From ChocPot-Mid sp043804925 (GTDB lineage Bacteria > Bacteroidota > Ignavibacteria > Kapaibacteriales > UBA2268): a DNA stretch of 64,000 bases. The DNA is taken from positions 1 to 64,000 of the forward strand of contig JAZDIP010000044.1 in NCBI GenBank assembly GCA_043804925.1, in the 5' to 3' direction. The position numbers and the translations under genes were made by a program. Below, in pieces: positions 45,501-54,609 of this stretch. Each line of letters begins with the position of its first letter. Position 1 is the first letter of the stretch. Below the pieces are notes generated by a model. It was not told the origin of the DNA and did not search any database. It worked only from the letters and a program-made list of their open reading frames with translations.

Positions 45501-46871
45501 AAACTTAGAATCCGTTCATTAATTGAATCAATAAAACTGAGGGACATGCAGGTTAATAAGACAAAATCGAAGATGAGCAGGATAAGCACAAAACCATTTA
45601 CCAAAAGCGATAGAGGTAGATTAATTATCGTCCCTTTCTTTTCGATGTTCCATTCGGCTTATGCTTCTGCTGCTTTTAAGTCCATGGGATACAGAGTCGA
45701 ACAATTAGCGGAATCGAATCAGCTTTCGATTGACTTAGGGCTTAAATATGTCAACAATGAGATTTGCTACCCTGCAACTTTAATCATTGGAGATATTTTA
45801 CAGGCACTGGAATCGGGTAAATATGACCTAAATAAAGTTGCGGTTGGTATTACGCAAACAGGCGGACAGTGCAGGGCTTCAAATTATCTCCCACTGCTTA
45901 AAAAGGCAATGGTTAAAAAAGGATACCATAATGTCCCTGTTATCGGGGTTACACTTTCAAATCAAAAATTGAACGAACAGCCGGGATTCAAATTAAATAA
46001 ATTCAAATTGACGATGCAGGCATTGACCGGATTAATATATGGCGATGCAATTTCGAAAATGTATTACTCCATTGCACCAAGAGAGATAAATAAAGGAGAT
46101 GCAAAAAAGATTTCAGAAAAATATGCCGCACTTGCACAAAAAGATATTGCAAAATCGAACAAAAAAGGACTATTACAAATACTGAAACAAGCTGTTGTCG
46201 AGTTTAATAATATTCCAATAAAAAACACTTCCGTTCCAAAGATTGGAATTGTTGGCGAAGTTTATGTTAAATACAATTCGATTGGCAATAACCATACTAT
46301 TGCTTATCTGCTCGAGCATGGGATTGAACCGGTAGTTCCACCAATCGTCAATATGTTTACACAATGGTTTGTCAATATTAATATTAAGAATGAAAAACTA
46401 TTGGATAAGAGACCAATAGCAAGTGCTTTGACAAATATGTTAGAGCCATATTATAATAAACTTGAAAGCAGTTTTGAAGAAGTCCTAAAAGATTTTAAGT
46501 TCTTTACTCCACAACATTCAATAAAGAATTTGGCAAACTACGCAAAAGAAGCCCTTAATCTTTCGGCTCATTATTTTGGTGAGGGGTGGCTTATTGCCGG
46601 TGATATTATTGCATTTTCAAAGGATGGTATAAATAATATTTTATGTCTGCAACCTTTCGGGTGTTTGGCAAATCACGTTGTTGCCCGTGGCATAGAAAAC
46701 AAATTAAAAGAGATTCAACCCAATTTAAATATTTTATATCTTGACATTGATGCAGGCGTAAGTCCCGTTAATCTCCACAATCGTTTGTATTTACTAATTA
46801 AAAATGCACAGAGAGAGGTGAGTCAAGAGAGAAAACATATTAATAAAATATTAGAGAATGTCGAGTTATGA
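42531..46871 (+). CDS. Giant (R)-2-hydroxyacyl-CoA dehydratase activase-type protein
   Basis: A 1446-residue protein with two BadF/BadG/BcrA/HgdC-type ASKHA ATPase domains and a C-terminal CoA-substrate enzyme (DUF2229/HgdB-like) region. Domain 1 (residues ~5-265): 'AGIDLGSTTAKIS', 'DIGGEDSKII', 'NGSCAGGTGAFIDQM'. Domain 2 (~322-590): 'LGIDSGSTTSKIV', 'DIGGQDMKAIF', 'NEACSSGCGSFIE', whose Cys pair matches the [4Fe-4S] cluster site at the dimer interface. Later segments with conserved Cys (NCFNCPIVTGYP; TGGQCRASNYLP) belong to the dehydratase-like part. The family supplies low-potential electrons for radical dehydrations. An in-frame repeat-derived insertion 'MQTAEGRKQTTDAKLQG' lies between domains at 44474-44523. 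Confidence 0.92.
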   Translation: MNEKIYNAGIDLGSTTAKISVLEEGHKLIYTNYKRHLGSVNKSLIEICQDLENEFGNVYLSFAITGSAGLGVSEKNNYPFIQELIASTDFIEAFYPDVKTLIDIGGEDSKIIFFEANKGHDLRMNGSCAGGTGAFIDQMTSLLDISLDEFDKLASFHKEIYSVASRCGVFAKTDVQNLISREIPKPDICASVYEAVCLQIKNSLLRGKKTIPKVLLSGGPLTFLPNMRKTLVKLFELNETDFAFFNKAQFIPSIGAAISETETRKTIRVEELISNLIRTEKIEMVSDSNIEPLFKNFDELTEWKEFKATAKAERVELKELNGKKCYLGIDSGSTTSKIVLIDEKGRIAFDYYQNNGISSIDTVKQGLIQLKEKLIKDNIKIQIGAEAVTGYGEDLIKSAFNFQYGLVETLAHYRAAKEFDTNVSFILDIGGQDMKAIFVKDGIIQNIEINEACSSGCGSFIETFANSLDYSVEKFSMIACEAKTPCNLGTRCTVFMNSKVKQSFRQGSPISDISAGLAYSVIQNCLHKVLKVYDTKILGNNIIIQGGTFKNNAIHRAFEKISGKKVINPDISELMGAYGAALYAREMKSQKQSYYDLDSIEHTSDYSVKYINCKSCDNFCKVSKLTFHNENIFFTGNRCENVFSNNGIMQTAEGRKQTTDAKLQGENLVEYKYKLLFERETNSKQRTGLPVIGIPRVLNMYENYPFWHKLFTDCGFKIILSEAPKKNNIHLGSGTLMSDNICFPAKIIHGHIFDLINQKVDRIFYPVVNFEKKEFEEMSNCFNCPIVTGYPDVIKSCINPASYGIETDTPNINFKDTKLLKQSCYNYFSGFGIDNKTFNKAFASALKHEKEFKEELKTRAIEILIKAVAQRRKVFVLAQRPYQIDPAINHDIPKMFADLGFDVITEDSIPYRKEDRNGNMNVLTQWTYPNRLYKAARWTLKYDNLEFVQLNSFGCGPDTILIDEIKEIFAEHGKNHAVIRIDEHSAPGSLKLRIRSLIESIKLRDMQVNKTKSKMSRISTKPFTKSDRGRLIIVPFFSMFHSAYASAAFKSMGYRVEQLAESNQLSIDLGLKYVNNEICYPATLIIGDILQALESGKYDLNKVAVGITQTGGQCRASNYLPLLKKAMVKKGYHNVPVIGVTLSNQKLNEQPGFKLNKFKLTMQALTGLIYGDAISKMYYSIAPREINKGDAKKISEKYAALAQKDIAKSNKKGLLQILKQAVVEFNNIPIKNTSVPKIGIVGEVYVKYNSIGNNHTIAYLLEHGIEPVVPPIVNMFTQWFVNINIKNEKLLDKRPIASALTNMLEPYYNKLESSFEEVLKDFKFFTPQHSIKNLANYAKEALNLSAHYFGEGWLIAGDIIAFSKDGINNILCLQPFGCLANHVVARGIENKLKEIQPNLNILYLDIDAGVSPVNLHNRLYLLIKNAQREVSQERKHINKILENVEL
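44476..44511. repeat. CAGACAGCAGAAGGCAG string inside coding sequence
   Basis: The complement of the CTGTCTGC/CTGCCTTCTGC filler, in frame within the activase gene, encoding 'QTAEGRKQTTD'. It is in the linker after the second Cys-rich segment, outside the ATPase domains. Confidence 0.7.
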
Positions 46872-47058
46872 CTTGTTGAACAAACGGGAATAATATTGCT
46901 TAATGGAGCATTAATTGTAATATTATGTTACACTTTAATTTTTCAAAATCAACTGATTTCTAAATAACTCATTATTAAGTTTTGTTTGTTAATTTTTTGC
47001 TTTATCACACTTTTATTTATAATTTAGTTTTTTGATTACATTACTCTGTGAGGTATTT

Positions 47059-50000
47059 ATGAAAAATTTGTTCTTATTATTAGTTATGCTGTTTATGGTT
47101 GTTTCTTCTTCCAATGCAGCAGTCGTTAAAATTGACAATGGAATCCCCGGAGGCAACAGCTATATGCAAAACCGCTCTTTCTTTGAAGAGTCATTTGTCC
47201 TAACTCCCGCAGGTTCCTGCACAATTGACAGCATTGTCATTTACCTGTCAGGAACAAGTGCGGTCCGTGATACTCTTTGGATTGTCGGTTTTCCTACCTC
47301 TGGTAATCTTTGGCCTACTCAATATATTTGGCATTTCAATACGATAATTGAACCGATAATCTATGATTACGATGGAAATGAGGGATGGAAATCTTTTTAT
47401 GTTGGTAATACCGGATTACGTTCAGAAGGTACAGATAGAATCGTTATTCAACATCGTTTAAAACCGCAAGGTCCTTGGTTTACTTATGACTCAGACGGAA
47501 GAAACTCATCTTATGATTCTTGGATTACTGACCCGTTCACACCAAATCCAAATTTTTTAAATATCGCCGGGACAATTTATTATTATCCTCAAGGAGATTA
47601 CATGGGAAGATTAATTGTAACATATGATTTTCCTAAAGGGGAAACATCAGATACACCTCCGCCACCATATCTTGTAGATGTTTCTTCCTCGATTGGTCTT
47701 AGCGGTAGAGGGATGTCCTCTGTTGTGGACTGGAACAATGACGGTTGGGACGATATTGAAAACGCAGGAAGTTTTTTTGTGAACAATAAGGGCACCTTTC
47801 AGAATATTAATTCACAAATAACTATACAAAGAGGAAATACCACATGGGGAGATATTAATAATGATGGTTTGCTTGATATGTTTGTAGCACTCAGCTGGGG
47901 AAATGACAAAGTGTATTTGAATGATGGAAATAATACTTATACCGACATAACGGCAACAACGACAATCGTTAATAATTACCCGGCAATGACACCAATTTGG
48001 CTGGATTACAATAATGACGGACTGTTGGATTTATTCATAGCAAACAACAGGTCAAGCGATGCTCAGGGTAATGAAACGTATTACCCCGACCAGCTTTGGA
48101 AGAACAATGGAGACAATACATTTGCAAATGTAAGAACTGAATCGGGAATTTCAACAGGTGAACCGGCTGCAAATTATGATTGCTATGGTGCTCAGGCGGC
48201 GGATTTCAATAATGACAATTTTACAGATATTTTTGTAGCAAATTACCGGTTAGCACCAGATAATTTATATAAAAATAGCGGGGATTCGACATTTAGCGAT
48301 GTTGCGGCTCAAACAGGAGTCCAGGGAGTAGCAACAGCAGTTCCTTATTATTTCGGTCATGGTATGGGTTGCGAATGGGGGGATTTTAATAATGATGCAT
48401 ATATTGATTTATGCGTCGGTAACCTTGCCCATACTGATTCGAGAGGACAATATTCAAATCCATCATTAATATTTAAAAATAATGGTCCGCCTGATTGGAA
48501 TTTTACTGAAGTTCATAAGGGTATGGGACTAAAATTTTACGAAGGGAATGCAGGTGTCTTGTGGCTTGATTTGGATTTGGACGGATATCTCGACTTATGG
48601 CACGGGCTTTACAGCGGAGGTATCAATCATTTGTATATGAATCAGGGTCCACCGGATTTTAGATTAAAGGAAATAACCTGGGTAAGCGGTTCGATAGTAG
48701 CAGACGCATGGACTGCCTCGAGAATTGATTATGATAATGACGGGGATTTGGATTTACTGATTTACGGAAGTTTGTACCGCAACGATATGCCACGCAAAGG
48801 AAAATGGCTTGAACTTGTGCTTTCGGGCAGTCCTAGTAATAATGTAAATATGGATGCTTATGGTTCAAAGATTACTGTTTATTCAGGAGATAAGTTGTTC
48901 CATCGACAACACTCGGGAAGTGCAGGTGGCTCACGCTGTATGCAAAACAGCAACTATATTCATTTTGGGTTTGGAGAAATTCAACAAATTGACAGTATCG
49001 TTATAGTCTATTCAAACGGAAATAATTATAAAATTACAGGTATAGTTCCAAATGCAAAATATCATATTCCATACATGGGAACTCCTGAACGGCTCGGTTT
49101 GGCAACACCTGCTCTTAAGTATCCAAAATCTTTCGAGAGCAGAATTAGCAAAGATGTAAAATTTGAGTGGCACGAATCAGCCGGAGCAGAATTCTATATT
49201 ATTGAAATTGATGATGAACCTAATTTTGATGGGATTCCTATAATCAGGTATTATTCGGATATACCATCGTTTGATAAAGGTTTTGATACGAATAATACTT
49301 GTTGGTGGAGAGTTAAAGCAATGTCAGAATTTCCTTCAGATACTTCTGAATGGTCATCTGTCTGGCAATTTACAATCGGACTGGCAAAACCTACCATTCC
49401 TTCCTTGGTTACTCCCTCAGATAATTCGGTAGATGTATCTGCATTGACTCAATTTAATTGGACACCGGTTTCTTACAATTGTAAATATTGTTCCAAAAAT
49501 AGTTACGAAATCCAGATTTCCGATAATCCGGATTTTGCCGGAACAGATATTGTGAATTATAATCAATTACCCGATACTGCTTTAAAGCTAATTGTTCCCC
49601 TTCAACCGGGGACTGAATATTTTTGGAAAATCAGGGGAATGAACGAAGTTCAACCCGGAGATTGGTCTCAGGTCTTCACTTTTACAACAAAATTGTTACC
49701 TCAAAAAACCATATTGAACGAACCGTTAGATGAAGCGATTGATGTTGAAGAAAGACCAAGATTTACCTGGACTGAAATGCAAAATGCGGAAACTTACCAT
49801 CTTCAAGTATCTCAAGATATGGATTTTGATAACATTATTTACGAAACGGAAAAAATTAAATCCACTTCATTCAAAAATTTAGCAGTTAAGCTCACAAGCG
49901 GAACCGAACATTATTGGCATGTTCGGGGAGCAAATGACGGAGGTTTCGGTGATTGGTCCGACACGTGGAGTTTCACTGTAAAAGGCATTCCACCATCAGT

Positions 50001-50277
50001 TGAAGAGTTACTTAACTCTTTAACAAAAATTGAAGTATTTCCAAATCCTGTAACTAATTTATTAAATTTGAAATTAAATCTTCCTATATCAGGAAATATT
50101 TTTATCAGATTATTTAATATAACAGGTTTGGAATTAGAACGTCATAATGTATATGTTGATAAATTTAAAGATGAAGTGATAGGTTTTCAAATAAAAGATT
50201 TGCCAAATGGAATTTACTATTGTCAAATCATATGCGGAAAAATAAATAAAACCGTTAAATTTGTTATTATCGATTAA
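47059..50277 (+). CDS. Secreted FG-GAP/VCBS propeller with ASPIC/UnbV domain, Fn3 modules and T9SS domain
   Basis: A 1072-residue exported protein. The start at 47059 begins a signal peptide ending 'VSSSNAA' with GTGAGG upstream; a TTG at 47032 is less likely. Residues ~200-570 carry Ca-binding FG-GAP blades (DWNNDGWDDI, DINNDGLLDM, DYNNDGLLDL, DFNNDNFTDI, DLDLDGYLDL, DYDNDGDLDL). An ASPIC/UnbV-like domain follows ('DAYGSKITVYSGDKLFHRQ', 'HFGFGEIQQIDSIVIVYSNG'). Three Fn3-like modules ('YHLQVSQDMDF...WHVRGANDGGFGDWSDTW') precede the T9SS domain (VFPNPVTN ... PNGIYYCQI). This is the CRTAC1-like architecture, probably adhesive. Confidence 0.9.
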   Translation: MKNLFLLLVMLFMVVSSSNAAVVKIDNGIPGGNSYMQNRSFFEESFVLTPAGSCTIDSIVIYLSGTSAVRDTLWIVGFPTSGNLWPTQYIWHFNTIIEPIIYDYDGNEGWKSFYVGNTGLRSEGTDRIVIQHRLKPQGPWFTYDSDGRNSSYDSWITDPFTPNPNFLNIAGTIYYYPQGDYMGRLIVTYDFPKGETSDTPPPPYLVDVSSSIGLSGRGMSSVVDWNNDGWDDIENAGSFFVNNKGTFQNINSQITIQRGNTTWGDINNDGLLDMFVALSWGNDKVYLNDGNNTYTDITATTTIVNNYPAMTPIWLDYNNDGLLDLFIANNRSSDAQGNETYYPDQLWKNNGDNTFANVRTESGISTGEPAANYDCYGAQAADFNNDNFTDIFVANYRLAPDNLYKNSGDSTFSDVAAQTGVQGVATAVPYYFGHGMGCEWGDFNNDAYIDLCVGNLAHTDSRGQYSNPSLIFKNNGPPDWNFTEVHKGMGLKFYEGNAGVLWLDLDLDGYLDLWHGLYSGGINHLYMNQGPPDFRLKEITWVSGSIVADAWTASRIDYDNDGDLDLLIYGSLYRNDMPRKGKWLELVLSGSPSNNVNMDAYGSKITVYSGDKLFHRQHSGSAGGSRCMQNSNYIHFGFGEIQQIDSIVIVYSNGNNYKITGIVPNAKYHIPYMGTPERLGLATPALKYPKSFESRISKDVKFEWHESAGAEFYIIEIDDEPNFDGIPIIRYYSDIPSFDKGFDTNNTCWWRVKAMSEFPSDTSEWSSVWQFTIGLAKPTIPSLVTPSDNSVDVSALTQFNWTPVSYNCKYCSKNSYEIQISDNPDFAGTDIVNYNQLPDTALKLIVPLQPGTEYFWKIRGMNEVQPGDWSQVFTFTTKLLPQKTILNEPLDEAIDVEERPRFTWTEMQNAETYHLQVSQDMDFDNIIYETEKIKSTSFKNLAVKLTSGTEHYWHVRGANDGGFGDWSDTWSFTVKGIPPSVEELLNSLTKIEVFPNPVTNLLNLKLNLPISGNIFIRLFNITGLELERHNVYVDKFKDEVIGFQIKDLPNGIYYCQIICGKINKTVKFVIID

Positions 50278-50427
50278 TACAAAGAAGAGGATTTTTCTGA
50301 GATTTAGGCAAAGACAGGAAAACAATAAGGATTGGTGGATAATTTATCATTGATGAAGGAATGAATTCCTGGTATGGAAAATTGATTTAAATTGTAAAAA
50401 TTAAAAAATTATATTTATAAGAATGAT

Positions 50428-51453
50428 ATGAGAACAATAATTTGGATTTTATTTTTGTTGTCTGCAACAAATCCCTTTTTACATAGTCAGGTGAGTCCGG
50501 ACAATAGTATTAAGACAAGTGATACTTCATGGACTGTCTTCAACACTAAGAACTCCGGCATTCCAAATGATGTTATTAGGGACATTGCTATTGACAGAAA
50601 CAGCAATAAATGGATTGCAACATTTGGCGGATTAGCAAAATTTGACGGAAAAAACTGGACAGTTTACAACACATCAAATTCCGGAATTCCATCAGATACT
50701 TTAAGTTCAGTGGAAGTTGATTTTAATCAAAATATCTGGATAACATCACTGACAAACGGTTTTGCCAAGTTCGACGGAAAAACATGGGAAACATTCACAA
50801 CAAAAGATTCTCCTTTGCCTACTTCAGAAACATGGTCTATTGAAACCGACAATGATGATAATATCTGGGTTTGTACATCAGGAAAAGGTATTGTCAGAAT
50901 AGCCGGAAAAGACTGGATTAATTACAATACCTTGAATTCAAAAATCGAGAACAATTATGTAACAAGTATTTTTGTTGACCAAAATGATAATAAATGGTTT
51001 ACTCCGGTAAATGGAGGATTGATATTATATAAAAATAATTTTTGGAAAGTTATAAACTCAAAAAACTCAAAATTACCCCAAGACCACATTATGTCATTTT
51101 ATGCAGATGATATTGGTACCTTTTGGATGGGAACTCTTCCCGGAGTAGGTCTAATCAAAGTTGCTGATACTACGTGGACATTTTACACAGAAATTAATTC
51201 CAATATTCCAATAAGCGGAGTTTCTTCCATAACACAAGACTATAAACGTAATATCTGGTTTGCTGCATTCAACAGCGATTTGGAACAATATATTCCTTTG
51301 GGCTTTGTGAAATTTGATGGAACTAATTTTATACATTATCACAAAGATAACTCCCCCCTACCAACAAATGACATCACAGTTATTGCAACCGAAAAAAATG
51401 GCAATATTTGGTTGGGTACTAACTTTGAAGGATTAGTATTACATAAGGAGTGA
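50428..51453 (+). CDS. Secreted two-component-regulator-type beta-propeller protein
   Basis: A 341-residue exported protein with a signal peptide ending near 'FLHSQ'. It consists of repeated Reg_prop-like blades of about 45 residues: 'IPNDVIRDIAIDRNSNKWIATFGGLAKFDGKNWTVYNTSNSG' and similar, six or seven in number, i.e. a propeller like the periplasmic part of hybrid two-component sensors but without membrane helix or kinase. No T9SS sorting domain, so it is likely periplasmic or, if secreted, by another signal. It follows the FG-GAP gene by 150 bp. Downstream is a heptamer repeat. Confidence 0.85.
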   Translation: MRTIIWILFLLSATNPFLHSQVSPDNSIKTSDTSWTVFNTKNSGIPNDVIRDIAIDRNSNKWIATFGGLAKFDGKNWTVYNTSNSGIPSDTLSSVEVDFNQNIWITSLTNGFAKFDGKTWETFTTKDSPLPTSETWSIETDNDDNIWVCTSGKGIVRIAGKDWINYNTLNSKIENNYVTSIFVDQNDNKWFTPVNGGLILYKNNFWKVINSKNSKLPQDHIMSFYADDIGTFWMGTLPGVGLIKVADTTWTFYTEINSNIPISGVSSITQDYKRNIWFAAFNSDLEQYIPLGFVKFDGTNFIHYHKDNSPLPTNDITVIATEKNGNIWLGTNFEGLVLHKE

Positions 51454-51514
51454 ACCTGAAAACTAAGAATCAGCAAAGCAGTTACATCATTTTTCTTTGA
51501 ACTGTGAACAGTCT

Positions 51515-51588
51515 ACTGACAACTTACAACTGACGACTGACGACTGACAACTGACGACTGACAACTGACAACTGACGACTGACAACTG
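51515..51588. repeat. Heptamer tandem repeat ACTGACR, about 10.5 copies
   Basis: Ten consecutive 7-mers (the second being ACTTACA), alternating between ACTGACA and ACTGACG, end in ACTG. It occupies most of the gap between the propeller gene stop and the TonB-receptor stop. The 7-bp unit and lack of spacers exclude CRISPR. Confidence 0.9.
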
Positions 51589-51594
51589 TATTCC

Positions 51595-54453
51595 TTAACT
51601 CCCTAATCCGAAATTCCTGAATGTATAGATGAATGAGAGCATAAAGAATCTTTGAAGAACATTGGTTTCAGTATCTTCAATATATATATCCGATACATTA
51701 CGATTAATCGAATTATTTTGATTTAAAATATCAAAACCGGAAAGTCGCAATTCTCCGTTTTTATTAAACATCTTGAAACCGATATATGCATTCCACTGAA
51801 AATAATTTGTGTTGTATGCTTCAGACAATCCGGAATAATATTGATGAGATAATTCGCTTTGCAAAACAAAAAATTCACATAAATACAAATTAACTCTGAA
51901 GTTGCTTCTTTGACCGAAATATTGAGTATTATTGTCAGGAGTTAATGAGTAAGAAACAAAATTGAAATTAGAAAATGACATAAGTGTGAAATCAAATTTT
52001 TCGCTTATATTACTTGTAATAACTCCACCCAAACTAAGAGTTTTTGTAAAGGAATTGTTTTGCTTCTCATTATACACTCCCGGTATCTCTGTTTGTTCAT
52101 TGTATATACCGGGTGTTTTAGTGTACATAAACGATACATTCAGGTTCATGTTGCTTGAAATAAAATTAACCGGAAAACCATAAGCAATAAAACTTCTGAG
52201 ATTGTAGTAATTATCCAAATTAACTCTTTGAGTTAACTGTACACCCTCCTGAACGAGATATCCGTTTGACAGGACAGTATCGGCACTCATGATTGTCGTC
52301 TTTTGTCCAATATAATTATTTGAAAATCTTCCTCCTATATTAAAGAAAAAGTTTGAAGAATTTTCTTCATCTACAGCCATATAATTTGCAAATAAATTAT
52401 GTGTATAAGATTCTTCCAATAGAGGATTTCCTATAGAAATTTGCAATGGATTATTGTTATTAACCACATCCTGCAATTGTTCTATTGACGGTAAATCGGT
52501 TGATGTTCGGTAAAAAATCCTGATATTATTTCTTTTCGTAAACCTGTATTGGTAGCTCGCATTCGGCAAAACATTATTGAAACTCCTATCCGTTATTCCT
52601 GAATAGGGATATTGTTGTTCATTATACAGTCTGCTGTTTTGATAAGACAAACCTAATGAAAAATTTGTTTCTTCCTTTTGAAATCTATAGCTTGTGCCTA
52701 TATTCTGACTTCTATATGTGCTGGCAAAAATGTTAGACAATGTAGTATCAAGTTCATCATATTGGTCTGTTTCGGGATTGAAATTATTTGTTGTTTTATC
52801 CGATTTATTTTCATTTAACCTTCCGGAATAATTGAACTGCAACTGGCTGTCTTCTCCTAACGGTTCGGTATAAGCAACATTATAAGACAAATTCAATCCA
52901 TCTGATACAAGTTCAGAATTCTGATTTAATGTATCGGCTGTTTCAATCTCAGTATAATAATAACTCGTTGCATATAACTCATTATTGCCGTTATTTTCAT
53001 TATAACCGGGAGTGGCACTGAAGGAAATAGTTCTTCCTTTGCTTTCAAATTTATGGCGCCATAAAATTTCATTTGATAAATCATATCCTAACAAATTAGA
53101 TTGATAATCATTGTCAGATTTATTTAGTAATCTTTCAAACATGTTTGTATGAGCTGAAGTAATTTGCTGACCTTCATTTTGTTGAAGCGAAAATCTTGGT
53201 CTAATCATAATGGAATTGGAAGAATCTATGTCCCAATCAAAACGGAAATTAAATCGGTGATTTATATTTTTACTGGAGGAATTTGTATTTTCTATATAGG
53301 TCTGTCCGGCATTTGAAGTTGATATATACTCACGAAAAGTATTATTTATAGCTTCGTTATTTCCATAATTGAAAAAATAACTTCCGCTTACTTTAATTGA
53401 TTTACCCCAGTCATCACTGTAATTAATACCGAAAGCATTTGTTGATGTTATACCATCCTGATTACCTACAAGAAAATCACCAACACTGCCTCCTCCAAAA
53501 AATCTTGGACCTCCGCCTCTTCGCATACCTCCGGCAGGGGATCTCATCATTCCGGGACCTCCAAAGAAAGGTCCTCTTGCCGAACCTGAAGAACTTATTG
53601 CTCCCAATATATCCTCAATAGCAAAGTTTTGCTGATTGACGTTATTCGATTGTGCCAATATCGAAATCCTGCTATCTTCACCGAATATATTAAAATTTGT
53701 ACCTGCCTGATAGTGTTCTTCGTTTCCATATCCTGCATATGCCTTACCGAACTGTCCTCTGCGCATATTCGTACGGGTAATAATATTAAGTGTCTTAGTA
53801 GTATTCCCGTCATCAAACCCGGTAAACTGTGATTGTTCGCTTTTTTCATCATAGATTTGAATTTTATCAATTATTTGAGCAGGTAAATTTTTTAAAGCCG
53901 CAGTCGGGTCATCTCCAAAAAACGGTTTGCCATCCATCAATACTTTCTTTACATTTTCTCCTTGTGCCTGCACCTTATTGTCCTGTAAAACAACTCCGGG
54001 CATTTTTTGCACAAGGTCTTCTGCGGTTGCATCAGGTTGAGTTTTGTAGGCATCTGCATTAAATTGAGTGGTATCCCCTTTAAGCTCTACAGCGGGCATT
54101 TGTCCTACTACTTCAACTTCATCGGTTACTGTAGATTGTTCGGTAAGATAGATTTTTGCTAATTTGACATTGGAATTTTTAATTTGAATAATAGTATCGA
54201 AAGGTTTATAGCCAATATAGGAACATATCAAATTGTATCTGCCTTTTTCCAAATCCTCAATAGAAAAATAGCCCTTATTATTTGTCAGTGCTCCTGATTT
54301 AAAATCTTTGCTGATATGCGATATTGAAACAGACACACCGAGCAGAGGCATTTTATTTGCAGAATCCAATACCGTTCCCGATATCGAAAAACTTTGAGCA
54401 AATCCTGTATTAAAAGCAACAAAAAGAACTAAAATCACAATCCTTATTTTCAT
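51595..54453 (-). CDS. TonB-dependent receptor-type outer-membrane protein
   Basis: A 952-residue outer-membrane barrel. The start is set at the Met opening the signal peptide (MKIRIVILVLFVAFNTGFAQ); a TTG five codons earlier is less likely. Residues ~20-110 are a carboxypeptidase-regulatory-like domain ('ISGTVLDSANKMPLLGVSVSI'), followed by a plug-type segment ('TAEDLVQKMPGVVLQDNKVQ...GENVKKVLMDGKPFFGDDPTAALKNLPAQIIDKIQIYD') and a C-terminal barrel (OMP_b-brl_3 type). A Gly/Arg-rich insertion (FFGGPGMMRSPAGGMRRGGG) is in the N-terminal barrel region. The substrate is unknown; no SusD partner is adjacent. Confidence 0.88.
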   Translation of the reverse strand: MKIRIVILVLFVAFNTGFAQSFSISGTVLDSANKMPLLGVSVSISHISKDFKSGALTNNKGYFSIEDLEKGRYNLICSYIGYKPFDTIIQIKNSNVKLAKIYLTEQSTVTDEVEVVGQMPAVELKGDTTQFNADAYKTQPDATAEDLVQKMPGVVLQDNKVQAQGENVKKVLMDGKPFFGDDPTAALKNLPAQIIDKIQIYDEKSEQSQFTGFDDGNTTKTLNIITRTNMRRGQFGKAYAGYGNEEHYQAGTNFNIFGEDSRISILAQSNNVNQQNFAIEDILGAISSSGSARGPFFGGPGMMRSPAGGMRRGGGPRFFGGGSVGDFLVGNQDGITSTNAFGINYSDDWGKSIKVSGSYFFNYGNNEAINNTFREYISTSNAGQTYIENTNSSSKNINHRFNFRFDWDIDSSNSIMIRPRFSLQQNEGQQITSAHTNMFERLLNKSDNDYQSNLLGYDLSNEILWRHKFESKGRTISFSATPGYNENNGNNELYATSYYYTEIETADTLNQNSELVSDGLNLSYNVAYTEPLGEDSQLQFNYSGRLNENKSDKTTNNFNPETDQYDELDTTLSNIFASTYRSQNIGTSYRFQKEETNFSLGLSYQNSRLYNEQQYPYSGITDRSFNNVLPNASYQYRFTKRNNIRIFYRTSTDLPSIEQLQDVVNNNNPLQISIGNPLLEESYTHNLFANYMAVDEENSSNFFFNIGGRFSNNYIGQKTTIMSADTVLSNGYLVQEGVQLTQRVNLDNYYNLRSFIAYGFPVNFISSNMNLNVSFMYTKTPGIYNEQTEIPGVYNEKQNNSFTKTLSLGGVITSNISEKFDFTLMSFSNFNFVSYSLTPDNNTQYFGQRSNFRVNLYLCEFFVLQSELSHQYYSGLSEAYNTNYFQWNAYIGFKMFNKNGELRLSGFDILNQNNSINRNVSDIYIEDTETNVLQRFFMLSFIYTFRNFGLGS

Positions 54454-54609
54454 TTTTTCATTCCACAAATAAATAATATGTGTTTAGACTGAAAACATGG
54501 AAAATAAGTTTAAAAACAATAAAAACTATTAATTTTTACCGGTAGTATAATTTCAGATTATCTTCTTGTTAGGTCTTTTTATATAATATCTTGAATGTTA
54601 ATTAATGTA

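Noticed and set aside
51515..51588. Possible CRISPR or iteron origin
   Set aside because: A 7-bp unit is too short for CRISPR, and there is no replication initiator, DnaA-box cluster or AT-rich unwinding arrangement with it.
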